64,000 nt of DNA from VAZQ01 sp963771845 (GTDB lineage: Bacteria > Pseudomonadota > Alphaproteobacteria > Rhizobiales > Xanthobacteraceae): the NCBI GenBank assembly GCA_963771845.1, contig CAVYVC010000030.1, positions 186,001 to 250,000 of the forward strand, given 5' to 3'. Under the pieces are notes generated by a model, which did no database searches, was not told the origin of the DNA, and saw only the letters and a list, made by a program, of their open reading frames with translations. Positions 1 to 8,486 of this stretch are shown one piece after another; positions within the stretch are counted from its first letter, which is position 1, and every line of letters begins with the position of its first letter. The position numbers and the translations under genes were made by a program.

Positions 1-635
1 TAGAGCCGCGTTCTGCGCCACGGCTGGTCCAGGGCGCCGCGACGAAACTCGACCCGGTCGTGCAGCCGAAACGGCCGGTCGTGCCAAAATTCCATGATCA
101 GGGGCAACAGCCGATAGCCGGTCCAATAGGGCGGCCGTGGAACGGCGCCAAGCGCGAATTTCGCGGTCTCCCATGCAATTGCGCGCTCGAATGCATGGCG
201 GCTTTCAAGCGGCGCAGACTGCTTGCTCGCCCAGGCGCCGATCTGGGCAAGACGCGGGCGACTGGCGAAATAGATATCCGCCTCGGCATCATCCACCCTG
301 GTCACCGGTCCCCGCAGCCGAACTTGCCGGTTGAGCGATTTCCAGTGAAACATCACTGCGCCCCGGTGGGTGGCATCCAACTCCCGCCCTTTTGGGCTGT
401 CCACATTGGTGTAGAATACGAATCCCCGCTCGTCGAAGCCCTTCATCAGCACCATGCGAACATTCGGCAGGCCGTCGGCATCGACGGTGGCGAGCGACAT
501 GGCGCTCGGGTCGCGCGGCTCGCTGCGGCTCGCCTCCTCGAACCAGGCGGCAAACAGCCGCAGCGGCTCATCAGCCTCGGTGAAATCACCACTCGTTAAC
601 CAGCTGGGGTGTTCTATCGGAGCTGATTTTGACAT
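1..635 (-). CDS. pdxH: Pyridoxamine 5'-phosphate oxidase, 3' end cut by window edge
   Basis: Flavoprotein oxidase of vitamin B6 metabolism that converts pyridoxine or pyridoxamine 5'-phosphate to pyridoxal 5'-phosphate in the cytosol. The frame opens with ATG at 635-633 (MSKSAPIEHPSWL) and stays open to base 1. It carries the N-terminal ADEPLRLFAAWFEEA and AMSLATVDADGLPNVRMV stretches and the near-C-terminal EFWHDRPFRLHDRVEF, which match the FMN/PLP-binding ends of PdxH. About 211 residues are visible, so only the last few codons are missing (usual length 200-230). Antisense frames over this stretch are shadows. It is divergent from the lipoprotein gene, with about 67 bases between the two starts. 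Confidence 0.93.
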   Translation of the reverse strand, partial: MSKSAPIEHPSWLTSGDFTEADEPLRLFAAWFEEASRSEPRDPSAMSLATVDADGLPNVRMVLMKGFDERGFVFYTNVDSPKGRELDATHRGAVMFHWKSLNRQVRLRGPVTRVDDAEADIYFASRPRLAQIGAWASKQSAPLESRHAFERAIAWETAKFALGAVPRPPYWTGYRLLPLIMEFWHDRPFRLHDRVEFRRGALDQPWRRTRL

Positions 636-702
636 GCTGCGGAGTGCCCAGGTGGCGGCATTGGGGCCAACTGTCCAATCGAGACGCCTCGCTTATAGAG
701 GA

Positions 703-1170
703 ATGCCGTTTCGAAGGCACGCCGTGGCCGGGCGTTTCGCTGCGGGAGCGTGCTGCGTCGTGCTTGCGCTTGGCCTGGGTGGGTGCAGCTTCTCCTATCA
801 GCTCGATAACTTGTTCGCGAAGCGGGATGAGGAGAAGTCGGACCAAACGGCGTCACTGCGGCGCGGCAGGCCAAAGAGCGCCACGGACGCGCTCGCCCAA
901 GCCGACTGGGTGTTTGCCCGCGCCGCCGTCACCGAAGTGCTCGACAAGGGCGGCAACCATGTCAGCGCGCCCTGGGAAAATCCCGGCACTGGCGCACGCG
1001 GGACGGTGACCCCGCTTGCCTCGGCCTACACGCGCGAGGGCACCACCTGCCGCGATTTCCTCGCAAGCTACGTGAAGAACGGCAGCGAGTCGTGGCTTGA
1101 AGGCTCGGCCTGCCGGGCCGGGCGCGGCAACTGGGAAGTGCGCGATCTGCGGCCCTGGAAGAATACCTGA
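703..1170 (+). CDS. RT0821/Lpp0805-type surface lipoprotein
   Basis: Predicted 155-residue lipoprotein. The start is set at ATG 703 because it places a basic stretch (PFRRH) and a hydrophobic core directly before the lipobox LGGC at about residues 29-32; a longer frame upstream overlaps pdxH and is rejected. The C-terminal half carries the TCRDFLASYVKNG...GSACR...GNWEVRDLRPW signature of the 17-kDa surface-antigen-like family common in Hyphomicrobiales. Molecular function is unknown; it is probably anchored in the outer membrane. The family call rests on the C-terminal pattern. Confidence 0.8.
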   Translation: MPFRRHAVAGRFAAGACCVVLALGLGGCSFSYQLDNLFAKRDEEKSDQTASLRRGRPKSATDALAQADWVFARAAVTEVLDKGGNHVSAPWENPGTGARGTVTPLASAYTREGTTCRDFLASYVKNGSESWLEGSACRAGRGNWEVRDLRPWKNT

Positions 1171-1264
1171 TTGTTGCAGCAGCCTTTTCTGCTCCCCACA
1201 TTAGACGGGCGTGGGGGCGCTTGCCGGATTAAAGGTGCGCCGACCCGGTTTGGAGGGAATGAGA

Positions 1265-2263
1265 ATGCGCGACCCCTATGACGTCCTCGGGGTGTCGAAG
1301 GGCGCGAGTGCCGCGGAAATCAAGAATGCGTTCCGCAAACAGGCGAAGCGCCTGCATCCCGACGCCAACAAACATGACCCGCGCGCGGCTGCGCGTTTTG
1401 CCGAGCTCAATGCGGCCTATGAAATTCTGGGCGAAGAGAGCAAGCGCCGGGCCTATGACCGCGGCGAGATTGACGCCGAAGGCAAGCCCCGCTTCCAGGG
1501 GTTCGAAGGGTTTGGCGCCGGGCGCGGGTTTGGCCGAGGTGGCGGTGCCGAGAGTTTCAGCTGGGGCAGTGACGGCGTGCGGCGAGGCAGCGGCGGCGAC
1601 TTCAGCGGATTTGGCGCCTTTGAGGATATTCTCAAAGGCGCGTTTGGCGGCGGCTTCGCGCGTGGTGGGTTTGGTGGATCGCGCTCTCGTGCAGGCGTTT
1701 TCGAGGACGACGATGGCGGGCGGGGCGGCTTCGGCGGCCAAGGCGGCGACGTCGCGGCTGCGCTGACCATCACGCTTGCAGAAGCAGCGCACGGCACAAA
1801 GAAACGCGTGCAGTTGCCGACCGGACGCGAAATCGAGGTCAAGATTCCGTCCGGCCTCTCAGACGGCCAGCAGATCCGGTTGAAAGGGCAAGGCGCAACC
1901 GGCTCCCGTGGCCGCGCCGGCGACCTCTTGATCACGGTCTCCATTGCTCCGCATCCCCTGTTCAAACGCGAGGGGGCCGATCTGCGGCTCGAGCTTCCTA
2001 TTGCGCTCTATGAAGCGGTGCTTGGTGCCAAGGTGCGCGTGCCCACGCTTGATGGAGCGGTCGAGCTCGCAATACCGTCCGGCACCAATTCGGGGCGCAC
2101 CTTCCGGCTCAAGGGCCGCGGCTTCCCGGCGCGCGACGGCAAGGGTGACCTGCTTGCGACCGTTCGCGTGATGCTGCCGGAGCGAAGCGATTCCGAGCTC
2201 GACGAGCTCATGCGCAAATGGCGCGACCGCAAGCCGTACGATCCGCGCAAAGCGATCGAGTAA
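1265..2263 (+). CDS. DnaJ-class co-chaperone without zinc finger (CbpA/DnaJ type B)
   Basis: Hsp40 partner that stimulates DnaK ATPase and delivers unfolded clients. The J domain spans residues 1-66 with the HPD motif at 31-33. It is followed by a long Gly/Phe/Arg-rich linker (about 75-165) and then the C-terminal peptide-binding domain. No CxxCxGxG repeats are present, so it is CbpA-like rather than canonical DnaJ. An in-frame ATG lies at 1259, but a GGAGGG at 1252-1257 is better spaced for ATG 1265. Length is 332 residues. It stands alone, close before the DapA-like gene. Confidence 0.9.
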   Translation: MRDPYDVLGVSKGASAAEIKNAFRKQAKRLHPDANKHDPRAAARFAELNAAYEILGEESKRRAYDRGEIDAEGKPRFQGFEGFGAGRGFGRGGGAESFSWGSDGVRRGSGGDFSGFGAFEDILKGAFGGGFARGGFGGSRSRAGVFEDDDGGRGGFGGQGGDVAAALTITLAEAAHGTKKRVQLPTGREIEVKIPSGLSDGQQIRLKGQGATGSRGRAGDLLITVSIAPHPLFKREGADLRLELPIALYEAVLGAKVRVPTLDGAVELAIPSGTNSGRTFRLKGRGFPARDGKGDLLATVRVMLPERSDSELDELMRKWRDRKPYDPRKAIE

Positions 2264-2372
2264 CGCGCCGCCGCCGCTTCCGCGCGACTGGTTTTTCGCC
2301 TATGACGTAAGCCCCGGCATGCCGCGCCGGTCCTGCCGCGAAATGGCTTGCGCGCGAGGGATGGAGACTGCA

Positions 2373-3314
2373 ATGCCGAAAAAGTTGCTGACCGGATCGT
2401 TTGTCGCGCTCATTACGCCTTTCAACAAGAACGGATCGGTTGATTTTGGCGCGTTTCAAACATTGCTGAAGTTCCAGGAGGATCACGGTACTTCAGCGGT
2501 GCTGATCATGGGCTCGACCGGGGAGACCTCAATGCTCTCGCCCGAGGAGAAACGCGAGATCATCGTAAAAACGGCCAAGATGAAGACGCCGCGCATGCCC
2601 ATCTTCTTCGGCGCGACCGGCAACAACACGCAAAACACCATCGAGAACGTGCGCTTCGCCCGCGACAACGGGGCCGACGGCGCAATCCTCGCTGCGCCGG
2701 CCTATATCTGCGCGCCCGAGCACGACATCGAACGCTTCTTCCTCGACGTTGCGGATGCCACCGATCTGCCGCTCGGTATCTACAACAATCCGCCGCGGGT
2801 GAAGAGCGACCTTCATTGGGATCATCTGCTGCGGATCTTCCGCCATCCGAACTATGTGATTCATAAGGAGTCGACTGCGCGCGTGGGCCAGGTGGCGCAG
2901 GTGCTCGCCGGCAAACCCGATGTGTCGGTGATGTGCTGCGACAGCCCCAATCTCGGGCTCGTGGTGCCGACCATGAGCCTCGGCGGGCACGGCACCGCGA
3001 ACATGACCGGCAATATCGCACCAGCGGAGCTCGCGATCATTTCCACGCCCTGGACGAGCAACCGCGAGGCTGAGAATTTCAGGGACATGTATCTGAAGCT
3101 GCTTCCGCTCCTGCACTTCACCTACGGCGCGATCAACCCGGTTGCGGTCAAGTCGCTCATGCGGGCGCTGGGGCTTCCGGCGGGCGATCTGCGCAAGCCG
3201 CTCAGCGGTCTCGACGGCGAAGCGCTCTCCAAGGGCATTGCCATCGTCAAGGAGCTTCGGCTCGACCAGCGCTACGACTACAAGTCCGCAGCCATCTCTG
3301 CGGTCGCCGCCTGA
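2373..3314 (+). CDS. Dihydrodipicolinate synthase/N-acetylneuraminate lyase family protein
   Basis: Class I aldolase-fold enzyme of 313 residues. It shows the GSTGE motif (47-51), the catalytic tyrosine in LGIYNNPP (Y137) and the Schiff-base lysine in VIHKEST (K165). The start ATG 2373 is chosen for GGAG six bases upstream; in-frame ATGs further up lack this. The neighbours (SDR, Bug-type binding protein) are not lysine genes. A catabolic lyase or dehydratase acting on a keto-acid is therefore more likely than DapA itself; that is inference. The three genes run in one direction with short gaps and probably form one transcript. Confidence 0.88.
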   Translation: MPKKLLTGSFVALITPFNKNGSVDFGAFQTLLKFQEDHGTSAVLIMGSTGETSMLSPEEKREIIVKTAKMKTPRMPIFFGATGNNTQNTIENVRFARDNGADGAILAAPAYICAPEHDIERFFLDVADATDLPLGIYNNPPRVKSDLHWDHLLRIFRHPNYVIHKESTARVGQVAQVLAGKPDVSVMCCDSPNLGLVVPTMSLGGHGTANMTGNIAPAELAIISTPWTSNREAENFRDMYLKLLPLLHFTYGAINPVAVKSLMRALGLPAGDLRKPLSGLDGEALSKGIAIVKELRLDQRYDYKSAAISAVAA

Positions 3315-3338
3315 TGCGCCGCAATACCGCGTAGCGCA

Positions 3339-4118
3339 GTGGATCTCGGAATTCGCGGGCGCCAGGCGCTTCTTTGCGGCGCAAGCAAGGGGCTGGGCAG
3401 AGCCTGCGCGTTCGCGCTCGCTCAGGAAGGCGTCAATGTCACGATCGTTGCGCGCGGGCGCGACGCGCTGGAGCAGGTCGCGGCTGAAATTGCGGCTGCA
3501 AGCGCGGTCTCGGTGAAAATCGTGACCGGCGATATCACGACAAAAGAAGGGCGAGCGGCGGCGCTTGCGGCTTGCCCACAGCCGGACATCCTGCTCAACA
3601 ATGCGGACGGTCCGCTTCCTGGCGATTACCGCGATTGGTCGCGCGACGATTGGATTGCGGCCCTCGATGCCATGATGCTGGCGCCGATCGAGCTGATGCG
3701 GCTCACCGTCGATGGCATGATGCAGCGCGGGTTCGGCCGCATCATCAACATCGTCTCCCGCAGCGTAAAAATTCCCCAGGGCGAGCTCGGGCTCTCCAAT
3801 GGAGCGCGCTCGGGGCTTGTGGGCTTCGTCGGCGGTCTTGCACGCCAGACCGTCGTGCGCAACGTCACCATCAACAATATCCTGCCGGGAATCTTCGACA
3901 GCGGCGCGCAGCACCGGCATGTGCGCGCCCTGGTCGAGACGAGCAGCAAGAGTTTTGATGAACTTTGGCGCGAGCGCGCTGCCGGCAACCCCGCGGGGCG
4001 CTTCGGATGGCCGGCCGAGCTTGGCGCCTATTGCGCGTTTCTCTGCTCGCAGCAGGCCGGATATGTCACCGGGCAGAATCTGCTGATCGACGGCGGAAGC
4101 TACCCCGGGACCTATTGA
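3339..4118 (+). CDS. Atypical SDR-family oxidoreductase
   Basis: Rossmann-fold protein of 259 residues starting at GTG 3339. The nucleotide motif GASKGLG (14-20) and the LNNADGP strand are present. The catalytic YxxxK position is occupied by SNGAR (S in place of Tyr, R in place of Lys). A subgroup of beta-ketoacyl-ACP-reductase-like SDRs is known to lack a perfect catalytic tetrad, and this protein fits it. The cofactor preference suggested by the following ARGRD is uncertain. It lies 24 bases after the DapA-like gene and just before a Bug-type binding protein, so it may act on the same carboxylate pathway. Confidence 0.85.
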   Translation: MDLGIRGRQALLCGASKGLGRACAFALAQEGVNVTIVARGRDALEQVAAEIAAASAVSVKIVTGDITTKEGRAAALAACPQPDILLNNADGPLPGDYRDWSRDDWIAALDAMMLAPIELMRLTVDGMMQRGFGRIINIVSRSVKIPQGELGLSNGARSGLVGFVGGLARQTVVRNVTINNILPGIFDSGAQHRHVRALVETSSKSFDELWRERAAGNPAGRFGWPAELGAYCAFLCSQQAGYVTGQNLLIDGGSYPGTY

Positions 4119-4120
4119 GT

Positions 4121-4150
4121 AGCCGGGGTGAGCGAAGCGATAAGGACCCA
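4121..4150. repeat. Half copy of the tagcccg/gagcgaagcgat palindromic repeat
   Basis: The stretch after the SDR stop (tagccggggtgagcgaag, then cgataaggaccc) matches the left arm of the larger palindromic repeats at 35016 and 36451. The right arm is missing. It forms the leader just before the Bug-type binding protein start. Confidence 0.5.
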
Positions 4151-4154
4151 TCAC

Positions 4155-5135
4155 ATGCGATTAATGACGGCCCTGCCCATAGCATTCACGCTGATCGCGC
4201 CGTTCATCGCGGCGCCGGCAGCGGCGGAGAATTACCCTTCCCGCACCGTCACCGTCGTGGTGCCGTTTCCGCCGGGCGGATCGGTGGACGGCGTCGCGCG
4301 CATCCTGGTGCAGAAGCTTAATGAGACCGTGGGGCAGCATTTCATTGTCGAAAATCGCGCTGGCGGAGCATCCGGAACGGTCGGCGCCAATGCGGTCGCC
4401 AAGGCCGCTCCCGACGGTTACACGCTCCTCGTTTCAGCCTCCGTTCACGTCATTAATCCGTTCCTCTACAAGAATGTGCCTTATGACGTGGTGAAGGACT
4501 TCACACCGGTCATGCTGCTCGCCGACGGTCCCTTGATCGTGAGCACCACGCCGAGCGTGCCGGCCAACAACCTCAAGGATTTTTTTGATCTGGTGCGCAA
4601 GGATCCGCAGAAATTCACCTTTGGCGCGACCACGATCGGCTCCGCCAGCCATCTCGCAATTGAGCTGCTCAAGCGCAACGCCGGCCTCGACACGCTCGTC
4701 ATCTCGTACAAAGGGACAGCGCCGGCGCTCACGGACCTGATGAGCGGGCAGATTCAGCTTCTCGCCGATCCCATGCTGTCATCGTTGCCGCTCGCGCAAG
4801 GCGGCAAGATCAAGGCGCTCGGGCTGACCAGCCGCAAGCGCGCACCGGCGGCTCCCGAGATACCGACCGTCGAGGAGTCCGGGGTGCAAGGCTTTGAGTT
4901 TGTCTCCTGGTACGGCCTGTGGGGCCCGAAGAATTTGCCGGCTGATATCTCCGGCAAGTTGCAAGGCGAAATTGGAAAGCTGCTCGCGCTGCCTGATGTG
5001 AAGGAGCGGTTCAGGCTGCTTGGATTCGAGCCGATCGGCATGGGCAGTAATCAATTCGCAATCTACATCCGCGACGAGATGGCAAAATACCAGGCCATCA
5101 TTAAGATTAAGGACGCGAAGATCAACGCGGAGTGA
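4155..5135 (+). CDS. Tripartite tricarboxylate transporter (Bug/TctC) substrate-binding protein
   Basis: Periplasmic solute-binding protein of 326 residues from ATG 4155. An upstream GTG at 4128 would begin inside the repeat and add residues before the signal peptide. The signal peptide ends near APAAAE, followed by the Bug hallmarks YPSRTVTVVVPFPPGG, ENRAGG and the GDGYTLL-like DGYTLL. The cognate TctA/TctB membrane proteins are absent from the window, which is usual for this very expanded family. The ligand is probably a carboxylate, possibly the substrate of the preceding lyase and SDR (inference). Confidence 0.9.
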   Translation: MRLMTALPIAFTLIAPFIAAPAAAENYPSRTVTVVVPFPPGGSVDGVARILVQKLNETVGQHFIVENRAGGASGTVGANAVAKAAPDGYTLLVSASVHVINPFLYKNVPYDVVKDFTPVMLLADGPLIVSTTPSVPANNLKDFFDLVRKDPQKFTFGATTIGSASHLAIELLKRNAGLDTLVISYKGTAPALTDLMSGQIQLLADPMLSSLPLAQGGKIKALGLTSRKRAPAAPEIPTVEESGVQGFEFVSWYGLWGPKNLPADISGKLQGEIGKLLALPDVKERFRLLGFEPIGMGSNQFAIYIRDEMAKYQAIIKIKDAKINAE

Positions 5136-5176
5136 AACCGTGGATACATGCGGCGTGCATGTTCACACCCTAGCCC

Positions 5177-5512
5177 CTACTGATCTAACAATGTCCGGAG
5201 TACCGGCAGAAGTGGAGGAATTTCTTCGGTAGCCGTTTTCCAGAGGATCGTATGATCAATATCCAAATAGGCGTGTATCAGCCGGTTTCGCATTGCCACG
5301 ATCTGCGACCACGGTATGCTATCTGCCGCCTGGCGCGTTTCCGCCGATACCTTTGATGCCGCTTCTCCGAGGACCTCGACGGAGCGGGCGAGCGCAAACA
5401 GCAGCATGCGATCTGAATCGAGATCAGCGCGCGCTCGGCCGGAAATAAATGCTACGGCGGTTTCCCCTGCTTCGATCATGTGAAGGATACGTGTGCGGTC
5501 CTCAGGCGGCAT
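5177..5512 (-). CDS. hepT: HepT-like ribonuclease toxin (DUF86)
   Basis: HEPN-domain RNase toxin of 111 residues. The RX4HXY active-site motif is R75-(NRLI)-H80-A-Y82, within MRNRLIHAYLD. It overlaps the upstream nucleotidyltransferase gene by 11 bases, the standard antitoxin-first order of HepT/MntA modules. In the family the toxin cleaves RNA and is silenced by AMPylation of the tyrosine in this motif. Length is typical. Confidence 0.9.
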   Translation of the reverse strand: MPPEDRTRILHMIEAGETAVAFISGRARADLDSDRMLLFALARSVEVLGEAASKVSAETRQAADSIPWSQIVAMRNRLIHAYLDIDHTILWKTATEEIPPLLPVLRTLLDQ

Positions 5513-5804
5513 ATTGCAACTCGGCCGTCTGCAGCACTTCGGTGCGGAAATGTCTGCTCAAGTCCTGAGGCGTTCGCAGGTCGACACGTCGTCCGCCGAG
5601 CAACCTCGATAGCTCTGCCTCAATAGCGGCTAGCCGCAGAAAACCGGGCTCCTTTCCCGGGATAAATTCCACCAGAAGATCAACGTCGCTGTCGGGGCGC
5701 TCAGTTCCCTTGAGAACTGACCCGAACAAAGAGAGACGGCTAATGTGATGCCGTTTGCACAGTTGGGCTAATGCCCCACGGTCAAACGATAAACGGCTCG
5801 TCAT
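5502..5804 (-). CDS. mntA: MntA-like minimal nucleotidyltransferase antitoxin
   Basis: Protein of 100 residues with the nucleotidyltransferase motif GSX10DXD (G28 S29 ... D40, D42) and a third acidic position in RRVDL. In HepT/MntA pairs this enzyme adds AMP to the toxin tyrosine and so neutralises it. It is the first gene of the module and is co-transcribed with hepT. Flanking genes are metabolic, so the pair sits as an isolated island. Confidence 0.9.
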   Translation of the reverse strand: MTSRLSFDRGALAQLCKRHHISRLSLFGSVLKGTERPDSDVDLLVEFIPGKEPGFLRLAAIEAELSRLLGGRRVDLRTPQDLSRHFRTEVLQTAELQYAA

Positions 5805-5907
5805 AGCTGCTCTCCTCAGTAGCGCGAGGCCTGCATACCTCTATTCAGACATCGAGGTGATCATAGCGAATCTATCATTTCTAAATCACTTCTTATCTCC
5901 CGAGGGG

Positions 5908-7449
5908 TTATGGAGTCCGCAGCATCGCCGCCTGTGCGATCAGCTGCGCGCGCAGCACCTTGCCGTAGTGGGAGCGTGGCAGGCTGGTTACGAAGTGCAC
6001 TAAGCGCGGCTTCTTGTAGCCTGCAAGCCGCGCACGGCAGTGCTCCACCAGATCGTGCTCGCTCACCGATATTCCGGGCCGTTTCACCACGAAGGCGGTC
6101 ACCGCCTCGCCCCATTGCGGGTCGGGCAATCCGATGACCGCGACTTCGGCCACCGCGGGATGGAGCGCGAGGACATCCTCGACCTCCTTGGGAACGATGG
6201 TGCTGCTGCCGGATCGGATCACCTCTTTCACTCGGCCGATGATGGAGAGATTACCGGACGCATCGAGCTCGCCGACGTCGCCGGTATGCAGCCAGCCGTC
6301 GGACAGCACCGCCCGCGTTGCCGCCGGATCGCGCCAGTAGCCTGCCATCACGTTGCCGCCGCGAACGAGCACCTCGCCAGAGTGGCCGGACGAGAGCGGC
6401 GCATCCGCGCTCGCAATTTTCAGCTCGTAGTCCCCGAGCGCGCGGCCGACGCAGTGAATGAGCTCTCTGCGCTGCGCGCCTGCAGCGAGACATTGCGGCG
6501 GCAAGTAGCAGGTCACGGGTGCTTCGGTCAGTCCGTAGAGCATGCCGATTTTGGGCCCGATCAAGTCCAGCGCGCGTTCGAACATTGCGGGCGGGATGCG
6601 CGAGCCGCCGACATAGATCGCCTGCAAACGATCGAGCGCGCGCTCGCCCGGCCGAAGATGATCGAGCCAGCGCACGAGCTGCGTCGGCACCAGAGAGGTT
6701 CTCGTCGCGCCCGTTCGCGCGATGGTTTCGGTGAGATGATCCGGATCAAAGCGGTCCAGCACTACCGTCGCGCCCCGGAACAAATGCGACATCAGGATCA
6801 CTTGCGCGATCGGCCATAGCGGCCGCACATTGAGAAATGTGCACTCGCTGCCGATGGAAAATCCAGGGATGGTGTTGCGCACCACGGTCACGAGGTTGCG
6901 GTGGCGCAGCATCGCCGCCTTCGGGGCGCCGGTGGTCCCGCCACTGAAATTGAGGGAGGCAAGGTCCTCTCCTTCGCCGTCGGGCAAAGGCTGCTCGCAG
7001 ATGCGTTGCAGCAGCATCTCATAATCGAGCCCTCGACCGGCGCCGATTGAGATAACGTGTTCGAGGCTGTCGACGACGCCCGCAAGTCCGTCCATCTTGT
7101 CTACAAAGGATGCATGGCCAATCAGCGCGCGCGCACCGGCAAAGCGCAGCAAGGCCGTAATTTCATCGCGCGTGAGCCGAGGATCGAGGGGAACGCGCAC
7201 CAGGCCGGCTGCCATGATACCGTAATCGGCTTCCAGATATTCGCGACTATCCGGAACAAGCAGCGCGATCCGGTCGCCCTTCGCCAGTCCAAGGCCAAGG
7301 AGTGCATTGCCGACCCTGACAATGCGGGAATGCAGCTGCCGGTAGGACAGCCTTCCACGATCATCTACGATCGCCGATCGCTCGCCGTGGCGCAGCGCAA
7401 GCTCCCGCCATTGCGTCGAGATGTGCAACGTGTCGCCGGGCATGTTCAC
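5908..7449 (-). CDS. AMP-dependent acyl-CoA synthetase/ligase
   Basis: ANL-superfamily enzyme of 513 residues that activates a carboxylic acid to its CoA thioester through an acyl-adenylate. Visible motifs are the P-loop SGGTTGAPK (about 165), the YGLTEAP A5-type motif, the LHTGDVG A7/A8 region, and a C-terminal catalytic lysine in HYGKVLR. The start overlaps the stop of the upstream alcohol dehydrogenase by 4 bases (ATGA), so translation is probably coupled. With the dehydrogenase and enoyl-CoA hydratase it forms a three-gene minus-strand operon. The acid it activates cannot be read from sequence. Confidence 0.9.
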   Translation of the reverse strand: MNMPGDTLHISTQWRELALRHGERSAIVDDRGRLSYRQLHSRIVRVGNALLGLGLAKGDRIALLVPDSREYLEADYGIMAAGLVRVPLDPRLTRDEITALLRFAGARALIGHASFVDKMDGLAGVVDSLEHVISIGAGRGLDYEMLLQRICEQPLPDGEGEDLASLNFSGGTTGAPKAAMLRHRNLVTVVRNTIPGFSIGSECTFLNVRPLWPIAQVILMSHLFRGATVVLDRFDPDHLTETIARTGATRTSLVPTQLVRWLDHLRPGERALDRLQAIYVGGSRIPPAMFERALDLIGPKIGMLYGLTEAPVTCYLPPQCLAAGAQRRELIHCVGRALGDYELKIASADAPLSSGHSGEVLVRGGNVMAGYWRDPAATRAVLSDGWLHTGDVGELDASGNLSIIGRVKEVIRSGSSTIVPKEVEDVLALHPAVAEVAVIGLPDPQWGEAVTAFVVKRPGISVSEHDLVEHCRARLAGYKKPRLVHFVTSLPRSHYGKVLRAQLIAQAAMLRTP

Positions 7450-8480
7450 CAGCCCTGCAGCACAACGCGGCCGCTGACCGCGCGCTTCTCCATCAATGCG
7501 TGCCCCTGTTGAGCTTGCGCAAACGGCAGAATGTGATCAATGAAGGGCACCACCGCCTTGCGCGCGAGAAGATGCAGCGCGGTGTGCACATCGGCGAAGG
7601 TCGCAATGCCGGACCCGGCGATCCGGATGCGCCGCATGATCACGAGGCCGGGATCGAGCTCAACCGGCTGTGCTCCGACATTCCCCAGCACCACGACCAT
7701 TGCATTTGATGCCGCCGAGCGCAGGCTTTCGCCAAACGTGCCGGTGACTACATTTTCCAGCACGATATCGGCGCCTTGCTTGCCGGTGAGGCGCCACACG
7801 TCTGCGCTGAATTTGAGATCAGGACGCACGATGACATCGTCGGCACCCGCCTGCCGGATGATGGCAGTCTTGTGTGGAGAGCTCGTCACCGCGATCACGC
7901 GCGCCGCAATGCTCTTCGCAACCGCGATCTGATGCAGCCCAAGCCCGCCGCCGGCGCCCGTGATCAGGACGATGTCGCCCGGGTGCGCCGCGGCCACTCC
8001 AATAAGCGCCCGCACGCTGGTCCCGATCGGACAAACCGCGAGCGCGGCCGCAGCCATAGCGATGCCTTCAGGCAGGCGGATCGCGTTGCGCGCAGGCACG
8101 CAGATGAATTCCGCGTAGCCGCCACCACCGGACTCGCCGATGGTGCGGCTGTTTCGGCAGAGATCGTGCCGGCCGCGCAGGCAATAGCGGCAGCTGCCGC
8201 AAAACAGGCGATGATAGATCGCGACGTTTTCGCCGATGCGATCTGCCGGAACACTCGCCCCGGCGCTGACGATCTCGCCGGCAATCTCGTGGCCGAGTAT
8301 CCGGCCCGGCTCGCCCGGAATCTTGCCGGCGCGGGAGAGCAGATCGTGATAGCAGATGCCGGCCGCATGGATGCGCACGAGGACATCCTGGGGGCCTGGC
8401 TGCGGCTGCTCGACCTCGACGACGTGAAGAACCTCCGGCCCGCCGAAGTCGGAAAAGCTCACGGCCCGCATCAGCGCCAT
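7446..8480 (-). CDS. Zinc-dependent alcohol dehydrogenase (MDR superfamily)
   Basis: Medium-chain dehydrogenase of 344 residues. The structural zinc cysteines are in CGSCRYCLRGRHDLC, the catalytic zinc ligands include GICYHD and GHEIAG, and the NAD(P) Rossmann glycine motif is in TGAGGGLGLH. It oxidises an alcohol or reduces an aldehyde. Its placement between a hydratase and a CoA ligase fits stepwise degradation of an alcohol or aldehyde to an acid and CoA thioester (inference). The gap to the upstream hydratase gene is 6 bases. Confidence 0.9.
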   Translation of the reverse strand: MALMRAVSFSDFGGPEVLHVVEVEQPQPGPQDVLVRIHAAGICYHDLLSRAGKIPGEPGRILGHEIAGEIVSAGASVPADRIGENVAIYHRLFCGSCRYCLRGRHDLCRNSRTIGESGGGGYAEFICVPARNAIRLPEGIAMAAAALAVCPIGTSVRALIGVAAAHPGDIVLITGAGGGLGLHQIAVAKSIAARVIAVTSSPHKTAIIRQAGADDVIVRPDLKFSADVWRLTGKQGADIVLENVVTGTFGESLRSAASNAMVVVLGNVGAQPVELDPGLVIMRRIRIAGSGIATFADVHTALHLLARKAVVPFIDHILPFAQAQQGHALMEKRAVSGRVVLQGW

Positions 8481-8486
8481 TGCCGT

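Noticed and set aside
2529..4154. 541-codon open frame on the minus strand
   Set aside because: It lies antisense to the DapA-like and SDR genes, has shadow-like Arg/His/Asp-rich composition and no recognisable domain.
5136..5176. Weak inverted repeat (gtggatacatgc / gcatgttcacac) after the Bug-type gene
   Set aside because: Several mismatches and no T tract; not good enough to call a terminator.
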